Below, in pieces: positions 9,310 to 21,400 of a stretch of DNA of 62,906 bases (within the stretch, counting starts at the first letter, position 1; every line of letters starts with the position of its first letter). The notes beneath the pieces were generated by a model that worked only from the letters and a program-made list of their open reading frames with translations, was not told where the DNA came from and did not search any database. A program made the position numbers and the translations under genes. The DNA is from Phoronis australis. Taxonomy: Eukaryota > Phoronida > Phoronidae. Location of the stretch: the NCBI GenBank assembly GCA_002633005.1, contig NMRA01000410.1, positions 25,558 to 88,463 on the forward strand, read 5' to 3'.

Positions 9310-12012
9310 TTTATTAATAATCAAAGCCAGTTACACTATACAAATCTGAGTATATGTACACCTCGGGGTCCACACCTCTTTAACAATAATCAATCATTTG
9401 GCACCATGAATTAGAATGGCACTCGTCAAAACAATTCAAAGTCCATGTATAAATGCACAAAATCTCATATTCAAAAGACTTCGAGTCTACGAAGTAATAT
9501 GTAATTCTGTCGCATCCGAATAGTAGTCATTTCATAATATGAAGCAGATTCTCAGAGAAAGTAAAATGCAATCCTACCAAATAGCCAACAAATTCTATAT
9601 TTCTTTTCCAATACATTCATTGTAATATCACACCAACTTCAGACAAAAGCAGTCATTTTTTTCACATTTCAAACGCTTCTAACATTATTCTGAATGCCCC
9701 CAAATTCTCAAAACCAGTCAGACGAATGTAAAAGTATTGAACTTGAAAAAAGCAAATCATTTATTCGATGTTAGCTATTTTTTTCTTGTCCGCCATATTG
9801 CGCGCTAAATTGGTGAGATTTTACCTCAACAATCTTCCCTTACTGTGTGTGCACCATATATTTAATGATAGTCGACAAATATTTGCATTTTCTTAGCAAA
9901 TGACAAAAAGTATCAAAACTATCCAGTTTGTAGTACAACTTTTTCAATACTAAAAGTGGCAAGATTAATGGCAGGTAAAGCATCTTGACAAGATTGTTCG
10001 TTTACAGCGGGTTACATAGCTCAGGGTGCTAATTAATAAATCATCTTGACGCATTTACAATCTAACAGAACCTCTCAAGAGATAACAATTTTAAGACAAT
10101 TTTGCACGCATACAAAATGATTGACTAGATTCCAGCAAAATAACAAACTGGCACAACACGTGCCAAATACAAAAAATAATGCCACACTCTGTGTCGGCAA
10201 AATAAAAACATATATAGTAGCAGAGACATGGTTAAAGCCAAAGCCTTAGCAACAGAGATGTGGGAGAAATTAAGTCACAATCAGAAACAAGAAGCTTGCA
10301 TCCATGGCAAGGTTTTAAATAAAAACTATGGTGACTGAAACAACGATTGTCACTCCACACTTTGAACCAAAGCCTTTAGGTATGACAGCTCCTCGGTTAA
10401 TTCGCACAACAGCAATAGCCACTTCGCAGAATACAATTATAGCTGCTTCTCTGATTCAGCAGTATTTTCCCACAATGCAACGCGTCTTTAGAACAGTTAT
10501 ACGCTGTTGTTATGCTGATTACTATTTTGCATGGACATTAGTTTGTCATTCGTCTTTCCGACACCAATTCAGTTTTAACCACTGCATGGTGAGTTGCAAC
10601 AGGGGCATAAAAAAATTTGACAAGCCGAGTGAGACGTCCATAAATCATTCTTCATAACTCCAACTAGGCTCAGAAGTGTTAGCTGGCCTTACCTTACGAC
10701 AGGGTCAATTATGCTTTTTTACCTCCTCCACAAAAGAGGTTAGTCGAATCCAGGATGTTGGAATTGCCAAATATTTTTATGATTTTTCACCTATCTAGCA
10801 TGCTATAACTAAATATATTTTGTCAGCTATTTTATGATAGCTACATACAGTAATTCTTCAACTATTTAGCACAAAGTATGATGGATGAGTGAACATTCAT
10901 TTTGTCAAATTTCTCAACAAAAATAAAGATAAAGAAAATTTTAGCCAGTGTTCAGCTTGTTTGTACTTTGGAAATGTCATAAAAACATTTGGTTATGTTT
11001 CCATAATTCGCAGCAAAGTAATTAGTCGTTAAAAAGTTGAAAAATGAGAATTTAGGCGATTATTTTTGTGCGAAATACCTGAAGAATTACAGTATATGTA
11101 GATAGAGTAAACTTTCATATTGATTACTTTTTATGGGAAATTGGACATAAGTTCACACTGGCCGTCCTAATGAGTGTAAAGTTCGTAAAGAATTACTATA
11201 GAGCATCGTGTTTTGCATATCAACACAAACTCTAATTGTGAACTACTGCTTTCTACAATATTATGGCTAGATTCACTCGCACTACAACTGAACAATTATA
11301 TACACAACTTACAAAACTCGTACAGAAAATATAAACTCTATCAGTCAGCTCAGCATATCTCATACTTTGTAACACAAGCCTTCAAAATCGTTCACACTTT
11401 TCATCCAATCATTTCATACAATCCAATCAATCTATCATATCTGTGATTTTACTAAAACGGTGAACACGAAGAAGACAGATAAAAACAATTATGAATCAAT
11501 GATTAATATAACATCTTAAAATGTAATCAAAAAAATTAACATTAGTGTATAATCTTCATATAAAATTGTAAGTCTTGCAGTAACATCATGTATATAGATA
11601 AACTGTTTTGCATTGACTGTGCATTTGGAATGACCAAATGAACTAACCCTATTGCAAATATTTCCCATGCCTAACTTTATATATAACAAGATCATTCCAT
11701 AACACCCCTCGACAACACGTTGACAGCAACACTGGAAATACCCAACATGGCCAGTTGTAGTCAACTTCATTCCATAAATTCTTTGGACGGGACTAATGTG
11801 TGTTTGGTCCAACTTCAGCAACCAGAGTAACGTGGCTATAGAACTGGAGCATAACAGTTCTTTAAAAACACAGTTTTCAATAATAATAATAGTAATAACA
11901 GCACACAAAATGTACATCAAATAAACCACATCCATGTGAGCAGTTGTGGCTATAGCTAGGATTTCTTCAAATTCAAATTCTTCATAACTGTTGCCGTTTC
12001 ATTTTTTTCAAA
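9310..12012 (-). other. HNF4 3' UTR / downstream region
   Basis: This lies downstream of the HNF4 stop codon on the minus strand. Possible minus-strand AATAAA signals read as TTTATT on the plus strand, at 9760-9765 and 9310-9315. An inverted-repeat element sits at 10846-11094, and a lone terminal-repeat end matching a family seen elsewhere (TTGGTGAGATTTTAC) sits at about 9810. No coding exon is supported. Confidence 0.5.
10846..11094. mobile_element. MITE-like inverted-repeat element (249 bp)
   Basis: The left end TACAGTAATTCTTCA and the reverse complement of the right end (TACTGTAATTCTTCA) match at 14 of 15 positions. Similarity continues inward as CTATTTaGCACAAA against GTATTTcGCACAAA. A similar end occurs near 54790. 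Internal strings resemble 40020-40070 and 57990-58035, so this is a dispersed family. No coding capacity is seen. Confidence 0.75.
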
Positions 12013-12473
12013 TCAGGCCACTTCCTGTTTCAGCAATGGCAGACGTGACAACTTAAACACCTCCATGGGTGGTGAGGGTACCGGTGACTCATGCCGGTGT
12101 ACCAGGGCACGTGGTGGTGACTGGGGCTCAATGTGGTGGCCATTGGTCATCTGGCTATGATCCAGTGGACTGACTGGCGAGCTCATGCCATTGACCACCA
12201 TGTTGCTGCTGGACGCAAGAATGGTTTGAGAGAACACACTCGAGGACACGCTGGAATGCGACGATATTGACGATGGCTCAGTCAGCTGACTGATCATGTG
12301 ACTGTGCTCAGCACTCGGAGACGTCAAGGAACTGGCGCCGTTGTTGTTGTCAGAGCTTCCACTGGCTATGAGGTCGAGAGAGGAACTTGCCATTTGTTCT
12401 GGTGGAGGGGATGGCTGTGCCATCATGTGTTGGGGAACAGAACTACCAGGGTGGGGTCCCTCACTGTTGGCAC
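12013..12473 (-). CDS. HNF4: HNF4 exon 7 (F domain and stop)
   Basis: The acceptor is TTTCTTGCAG on the minus strand and the stop is TGA at 12015-12013. It encodes 152 residues rich in Ser, Pro, Met and His. The C-terminal LKQEVA resembles the KQEV ending of vertebrate HNF4alpha. The F domain modulates AF-2 in the vertebrate proteins; here it is long and low in complexity, so the conserved extreme C-terminus is the main support. Confidence 0.93.
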
Positions 12474-15400
12474 CTGCAAGAAACAGTCAAGTCAAAATCT
12501 CACTGACTTAAAGATTTTCATTTTCTTGATTAAATTTTAAATTTTCTTGTTTTGAAAAAAAGTTTAGAACAGTAAAGGGAAAAACAAAACTCTTCCTTAC
12601 AGTGGCAAGATAGTTGAAGGCTGACCAAATTGAATATGTTTCACAGTACCACTCAGATACAAGATATGCGAACATTTTCAAGAGTCCATCGCCATCAAAT
12701 CACCTAAGCAACTCACCTCCCAATAACATCTCCTGCAGGAGATTGTCAATCTTGGCCACGCCAAACCACTTGGCAAACTGGATCTGCTCGATCATCTGCC
12801 ACGTGATGCTCTGAAGAGCCGGCAACACCAGCAGAATCTCCCCGAACCGGCCTCGACTGTCATACTGGCGGTCGTTGATGTAGTCTTCCAGATTTATCTG
12901 CACCTGGTAACGCATAGCCTTTATCTTCTGAGTGTCGCTCAGCCCTTTGGCATCTGAAGGTACCGAGTCAAAAAGTGAGAGTTGCGATTCTTTTTGTTGT
13001 ATCGCTGCAATGGTCAACGGGGTTACACGTCTTTAGTCCACTTTGGCGGCACTGTCATCTCAATTTGGAGAGTAGTGCTTGAACATGCAAAAGTGAGTGC
13101 TGGCATGCTTTGGGTTCTTCCTCAGGTGTGAAGAAAAGGAGGTGGTCCCAACGAAAGCATAGGCCAAAAAACCAACAAAATGTACTTCATGCCCAGTTAA
13201 AAATTTACCAAATCAAATTGTGAAAAATTTGAAAGTTTACTCAAAAAAGTCTTAGGCGATTGGTAAATTTTTAGTGGTCTGAAGTGAAGTTTGTAGGTAT
13301 TGAGCCCAGTAGTGTAGAATAATGAACCTTTTGGTACAATTAGGCATGCAAATATAAGTTAGTCCAAAAGAACAGAATATTCAATGACAAAACAGTAATA
13401 ACAGATAATACAGTAACAAATATGCCTCATGAGACAACTCAGGTGATACTGTTTTACTAAATGAATGTTTCAAACTTAAAAAACAAATTGCAACTATTAA
13501 GCAAAAATTAAATAAATGGAGCAATATCAAGCACATTCAAAGTAATTATGCTTAGAGTATTAAAGTGCCTGCGAACACCATTTTTGTTAACTTACAACAA
13601 AGCTCCTCCCACACGTGTCGATTGTGACATGATCGTAATTTTGATAATGCACTACAAGACGACAGTAATCAGACAAAATACGGCTTTCCCATCATGACGG
13701 CTAATTCTGTTAACAGCAAAAAATTACTGGAAATAATTATTAAGACAGCAAAAATTCTAATTATAGAACAGTTTAGCCACCTTACTAACTTTCCTGTTTA
13801 ACTCCAATTTATTCTCGGCTGTGAGAGAAGACTACCATCGTGTTCAATTCAGCTTCTACCCAGGCATCATTATGGGGAATTACCGGTCTATTTGTCTGAA
13901 TACTTTCCGCTTGTACTGTATGCTAGTTAGCTACCATCCATTTGCTAACGTTTATTACCATCTTGTGACAATCGGAGAAGAGAAGGCAGCCATTCCATAT
14001 AAAAAATGAGTCACACTAACATCTACAACACTACTCAAGGTGTAAAGGGTCAATTTCACAGCACCCACTATTTGGTTGAGAGATTTGTAAAAGTACAACT
14101 GTCCTCAAGAGGCCAGATTATCAGGAAATCTGATCAAAGAGCCTATTGCATGGGGTAGACCAATTAGCGCATTAGCCATGGCTTCATGGCAATAAAACAC
14201 TGACTAAAATAGTTTGATATAACGTGCACTAGAACTGGTGATTTTCGAACTGGTTGGCTTCTGAAATTGAATTGCTCGTACTAAGTTAGTATCCATTATT
14301 ACCCGAAGATATACGACAAAAATTGACCAAACGAAATGCTTTAGCTTTCAGTTTTCTGGTACCCATTGTTTTAGTAACACTTTGAACCATGGTAGATTAT
14401 TGGCCTGAGTGCAGTGATGTAGGACAATAGGGCACAGGAACGCTTAAAAACTGGAAAATTGGTATCTCGATGTATCCAAGAAATTGTTGTTTTCTGGAGT
14501 TGAAACCAAATGGGAGGTTTTTGTAATGATGAAAATCAGTAATCTTTCTACCTTTTGTTCTTAAAAATTTGTTTTGCAGTTGCAAGAAGCAGAGCCACAA
14601 AAAACATTCAGAGCAATGTAACAACAAACTCATTTTCAGAATGTCCAAGCTTGTCCTAACATCTTGATGAAATGGACTGTAAACAGGCAGTTTTGGCCAA
14701 AAACACCATCCTCAAATGCCACTAGTTATTCCCCCCCATGTTCAAGATCATGCTGAGAACTACCAACTACCTATTTCTTAATGTTTATTACAAAAAATGT
14801 AGAATACAATAGTTGGAGGAGTTACCAGGGTTTTCCGTAGATAAGCCCATGGGCATGTATTCGGAAAATGAAAATTTTCAGGCACTTCAGTAACACCGAA
14901 TAAACGCTCGGAAATTTATTCAGAAAAGAGAGGCATGTACACAGAAAGTCATAGCCTCGGCTGATATAAAAATGTCTGATTTTTTTGCAAAAAACTGTTT
15001 TTTACTTTTAAATTAATAAACACATAGTTCACCAACACTGCTCATTTTTAGAAATGATAAATGCTCCACAAAACTGAATTTGTGGCTAAAAATTGATGCT
15101 AAGTACGCTTTTAAGAGGACATTTGACACCAGAAGTTGTAACACCAAATAAACGGCCATGGGCATTTCATCGGGTGGGCTTATCTACGGAAAATCCGGGT
15201 GCCCAGAAAGCTCCAGAAAGCATTATATCTGTGCATAGAACTACCATAGAGTGAAAATGCCTTGAAGAAGCTGGAGACAAAGTAGGTACAATAACTACTA
15301 GTAAATGGTGTTCATAGGCACTTTACTGAAGTATTGTGGCAAGAAGACAAACCCACCTGGATCAAAGAACACAATGGCCTTCAGGCATGCAAACTCAGAA

Positions 15401-18400
15401 TCGTCAATTTGTACATCCCGAAGAGGTTTGACGAGTTCATCTAGGATCCTATTGGCCACCCGTCCAATCTCAAGTTCTGGTGTATTTCGGGGGATCACGT
15501 AGTCATTCCCTAATAACAAGATGTCCTTGTAGGCAAGTGACCGTCTGGCAACACCCAGCAACAAATGTTCACCGGCATGTGCACGTAACAGTGCCACCTA
15601 GGGATGAAGAAATGTTACTTAAATTTGTGTCCGACTATATTTCACTACAAATTTCCACCAGACTATAATAATACTGCAATCAGACATTCACTCAGAGAAG
15701 GAAACTAATTAATGCATACTAGTCAATCTACAGCGCCAGATCTTTGGCTTTTTCGAAATTTGATTAGAAGACACTCTAGCCTAATAAGTATCGAACTCTG
15801 CTCACACCAAAATTTTGAGGAACAGAAAGTTAAAAACTTTGTCATGAAATGTTTGGCTACAACTATAACGCACCTGGTCATCCAGGGGCAGGTCGCAGAA
15901 ACTTGGAATGTATTTGGCCCACTCAACCAGTACCAGCAGCTGTTGCTTCATAGACTCACTTACGTCACTGATACCGGCCAACTTTTTCTGACTTATGTCA
16001 CTACCATTCATGGGGGACGATATCTGAAATGTACAAAAAGTTATCCATGAGTTTTCTTTGTGAGCGTGGTTGAATTATCATACACGTGATCAAGATTCTG
16101 TGATGTGAAGAAGTTCTCAACATGAGCAGGACTCAACAGATTGAAGGTCCGACATGATAAATGCTAACATAAAAAACTTTCGTCTCGACATGAATCATGG
16201 CATGAGACAAAACCCTGTAAGATTAACTAACACTACTGATATCTTTCTATTATAGTAACCAATTTAGGTGAAATACCTGTGTGTTAATGCTTTTTGAATT
16301 TTGTCAGGGATTACTAGATATACAGTAGAACTCTCGTAAGTCAGACTTATACGTTAGTCAGATTGTCACTGAACTCAGAGAAAGTTTCACGGCACATTTG
16401 TTTCACTTCGTGCAGTTTTCTTTTCATTACATCAGACTGCAAAAATATCTCGGTATGATTGGATCTGACTTATGTGAGTTTTACTGTAGCCTGTAAAAAC
16501 TCTTAACAAAATGTGGGGACAGTTTAGAAATTTAATAACCGTAAAAATACATCAAGTTAGGACACAAGATGGCAGACAAGTGAAATTAATTTTTTTTTCT
16601 TTTCATAAAAGAAAAGTAGCACCCAATAAATTAATACTTCATCATTTACACGTCCTACAGAACACAGTCACCATCTGACAATGTTTTGGGAAATTCTGGG
16701 CATTCGCATTAATGTTAGAAGCTTTTGAAAAGTTTGGGAGATTATTGCATGACTTGATAAGTGGGATACTACATGTGTGCTTGTGTGAGGGAGCAAGTGT
16801 TGAATACAAAAAATCTGGTAGGCAAAAAATTAAGGCAACACCACATGAAAAATTTGCCACCATATGCTTGAGAAAAGCGGCAGTGAGGGCAGTGACGTCA
16901 ATAACATGGCCATGCAATTGGCGACAGATGTTGTTTAAAGTAACCAGGTTACATGAGAATTAAATTTGGCAGCACTTAATGTGAAACAGTTGGGCTTCCT
17001 GTTTATATTTTTGACATGTTGGTCACACTAATGACAAGAACAACAGGAATAGAAGGATATGTTCAAACTGGGGTAATATGAAAAGTTACCACTGGCTGGC
17101 AGGCAAGTCGCATTCTAATTTCTCAATCCTGGGGCCCCGTTTTATCAAAAGCCTAAGTACAGTCAAAGCTGAGACAGCCATAGAAATGCTAATGGCATTG
17201 CATTTTTAGAACAATGAAAATGTTGCAATTGATGTTGAGTTGACAAATCATTTCATATTCAGACCTAATGGCCGCCTTCGTGAGCCATGTGTGCGAATTA
17301 CTATCAGAGTTTAACCCGACTGTCTTCAGCTGGGACTGTTTCATGCAACCGGGCACAGATCCTCTCCACTGCCTGACACTAGAAACTATCACAGGAAATC
17401 AACCCAGGAAATCAACATTTGTCTTGGCATTGACCCTGGTCTGTAAATCAACAGCACGTGATTTCTAGAAATAGCAGGGATGTTTTTCAACAACTGCACT
17501 GACTGACCCCTATGCATGACCGCAGTACAAGAGCAGAAAATTAAACCAGTCAAATAGTGCAAGACATCCTTCTCTAGTCACTTTCTGGTAATGCTTGAAT
17601 ATATATAAAAGTGAACTTGTGAATGTCAACTAGAATTCATCCTTTTCCAAACATATTTTCAGTCAAAATAGAAAAAAATGAAGCGCTCATGCCTTATTAA
17701 ACAATATGAAATTCTGAAGCATGCTGCCTGGCGACTACTTTATAAACTATGGATATCAAAGTAATAATCTGTAAAACAATCAACAAGCAGAATACTAACA
17801 CTTTACATAAACAGGGCTTGGGTAACCATGTTTGCAAAGGCTTGAAAATGTGTCGGGTAAACAAAAACATAAATTATGGTAAATGTAACCCTTTTTCATT
17901 TTCCAAATGTTTTCCACACATGGAAACGATTTTGGTTATTTTTCCAGGTTTCCAAGATTTCTATCTATAACAGGTGCGAACTGAATATTTGTTTATCAGG
18001 TCACTACCCAAGCGGCCAATGTCACTTTTCTGCCATTAATTAACAACAAGAGAAGGATTGCATAATAGCTAAGGCAACTCACCTGTCTTGACAGTATTTC
18101 TGCATTTAGCAATGTGCTTACAGAGAGGTTACCATTCTGAATCAAGTCATCGTAACTTGTTCTGCGAATGCTAATACGGTCTCGCTCATTTTGTACAGCT
18201 GAAATACAGAAATAAGTCCCTTTCAAACTCCTGATTCGTGGCAACAGCAGCAAATGAAGATGGAAAGATTTTGGTCTACACAAATCATTCCTTCTTGTGT
18301 ATACGGTAAAATCTCACTAATTTAGGACACAAGGTGGTGGGCAAGTGAAATTTTATTTTACTATTTTTAAGTGTGTATCAAGCAATTGATGAAAAAGACA

Positions 18401-21400
18401 CTGTTGTGCTTTTTGCATCTTTTAGTTACACCAAGCTACAGCGAGTGTGTTCAGTGATTTAAGCAGGGCTTGGAATGACCAATGACAAAAAACGCGGAAA
18501 CTTTGAAACTTCTACGGCCCAAATCATGCCCGCTAACCAGCTTTGAAATGGTCAATGTGAACCTTTCCCCGACAAAAATCGGGAGGAATAAAAAAAAAAC
18601 GTTACCACCATCAGTAGCATGCGTCTGCGTCCTTTTAGCTCGCCCGTCCACTCCCAACCCACACATTTTTGGCTGCAGAGCGGTAGTATTTGTTGCCACG
18701 CTTAACAATAACACGAGACGCCATTGAAAATCCCACCACGCTGTCCCAGATGCCCCGGCAATGTTGACAATTTACGTTCCTCCGAAACATAAAGAGCAAC
18801 TTCCGCTTTTCGAGGTGAACGTCGTCTGCAACGCCGCAGTAGGAAAGGAATTTGCCGCGGAAATTTTATATCAAATCCAATTTTTTACGCGGAAATATTA
18901 TAAAAAAAGCGGACAGCACATTTGAAAAAAGCGGAAATCCGCGTTTCCGCGGAAAATTCCAAGCCCTGTTTAAGGCATTACTTTAAGTACAATCAATATT
19001 GATTTTCTAAATTAGTTGCACTAATCATGTGCTTTATTAACCAAAGTCCAAAAAAATATCAAAATATTAAATATATATAGTAAAATTTCATCAATTTAGG
19101 ATAAAATATAGCCAACTAGAAACCTCATTTTCTCATTTTTTCCAAAAGATATGTAGCGGCAAATTAAGGCTTTGTTAGCATAGCTACCAACAGAAAATTT
19201 TTTGAAAGAACAGGCATTCACAACAATGTCTGAAGCCCTTGGAAATGAGAAGAGGGCAATTTTAGTTATTATTTTGGTCCGAAAATGGTGAGATTTTACA
19301 GTAGAGACCATAAGAGCAACTCTAGGCCTGAAAACAACATTTGTTTGTAAAACCACACAGGCCAACAGGTGGCCTTGGTCTGGCTCTCCACAACTGGGCC
19401 ACCGACACACAAGGTAGGTATAAAACACCATCCAACTTTTAATTATTTGATATCAGGACCCTTTGGTCCAGATAAGATCGCTTGGGACAATTAGTTGTGG
19501 GTTGTCAACAGGCGGCCAGGCAAACACATCAAACAAGTGGGTGACATTTAAACAAAAACATGATCATGTGCTGTTGAAGTCAGTGACCTGTGAGTACAAG
19601 TAAATATTGATCATAATGTAAAACAGTGCAGAAGCAAAACTCAGATGTAGAGTGGACGTTGGTGCTGCCAAAATTTGATGTTCAAATTCGAGAGAAGTGG
19701 TCCTGCCCTGAAATCAGCTTGGATAATTACAATCTACTTCTTGCTTTAGCAAGTTGTTGACATATCCATTTAGGTTGACATCCACCTTCAGCTAAATTCC
19801 AAGCCCCTGCTTATACTTAGTAAGAAATGCCATATTTTATAAGTACTTTCAAACCCATGACTGATTGAACACAGGAGATATGTCGCGCGATCAATTTAAC
19901 ACTTATTCAACGATTTTTGAGATTCTCCACTTCAATGCTGAAGGAGTTGTCAAAGCAAAAGGTGCCATGAAATGGTACGTTTTTAATGCAAAATTTCTGA
20001 TCATGTTGTTGTCATGATACCTCACCGACTTGCGTCAATATTTCAGCATCTTAATGACTGGCATCACCCGTATGCTAACGACCTGAACAAGAATATCATA
20101 AAATACGTCAATTAGTGCTAATCAACGAACTGGTCTTAAAAAGTTTCCTTGAAAGGTTCTGTCATCAAAAAAGGAAAAATAATCTGCGATTGGTACAAAC
20201 CAGTACAAAGAATTCCAATTTCAGAAGGAATGGTCAATTTTATCATTACTGACAGCATCCAATTTGATCAGATCATAATCTACATGTCAATGTTCATGTT
20301 CACATGAATAATACCAGCCACTTACCTTCTTTGCGCATGCCTGCCCTGAAGCACTTCTTTAGTCGGCAGTACCGGCACTGATTGCGTTTGTCTTTATCCA
20401 CCACACAGTTGCGGTTGAACCTGCACTGGTAGACGTGGTTCTTGCGCACGCTTCGTCGGAAGAAGCCCTTACAGCCGTCGCAACTGGCGGCTCCATAGTG
20501 CTTGCCCGTGGCTCTGTCGGCGCAGATGGCGCAGTATTGTGGTGTGCCTGAAGACAACGACTGAGCACCGGGACTGTTCAATCCTTGAACATGCTGCATC
20601 GACTGCAGGCTCATGTCTGATGGATCTGTAAAAAGACAGAAGTCGCTTTATGAGCAAATGGTCAGTGCAAAGATCACACAGCTCTTGGAACTGCTACCCA
20701 ACATTCGGCTGCAGGCTTATGTCTGATGGATCTGTAAACAAACAGAAGGCCTCGTGAGCAAATCTAGGGTGCAAAAATTGGAACTGCTACTATACATGAA
20801 TATGTAAAAAGACATACCCAGGCTTTTTTGATGCGCAAAAATTGTGCAGTTCTTCGGACTGCTACATTTGGTTGCAGGCTCATGTTGGACAGATCCCTAA
20901 CCAAGCAGAATGGAGTGGCAAGTCTCTGAATAAGCTAAGGATGACATTCTGAGGGGTCCCTATTGAAACAGGAGGATTTTCGATTTTCATCAAGGACAGG
21001 GATTATCCATTCATTAGCGTCATTCCCATGGATTTCCAAATCCCGGATATATCCAATATTTTGTCACACTTAATGGGCAAGGGTTGAGACTATACTACTC
21101 TTAATTGAGTAAACAAACCATGGTATTACTCAGGAATGAAGTTTCCTGGCATTAGTCCAGGCAAATTTGGTAAATTCAGAATACCAGCGTAAATCATGTC
21201 CAGATGAAAAATTTTCCAGTTAAAATTTTAAGGAATAAATAACAAAATTACTTCCACTGAATTTCACATGGGAATGGCACTAATGACCACAGTCAATAGA
21301 GCAGTCCTTGCCACTAGGTATACAATTAATTGTAGACTAAACAGCTGAGCAATATATTCAGGCAGTCAAACAAGTTGATAAATACCAATCAGCACTATGT

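Larger units (their letters stand above)
12954..15356 (-). other. HNF4 intron 5
   Basis: This 2.4-kb intron contains a copy of the dispersed repeat (13648-13925) and an inverted-repeat element (about 14827-15199). I see nothing else supported. Confidence 0.85.
18199..20325 (-). other. HNF4 intron 2
   Basis: This 2.1-kb intron contains a hAT-like element (18464-18968) and a CAGTAAAATCTCACC-family element (about 19076-19304). It also has a lone end of the same family at about 18303-18335 and a stray AATTCCAAGCCCCTG string near 19797 resembling the hAT-like terminus. No exon is supported. Confidence 0.85.
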
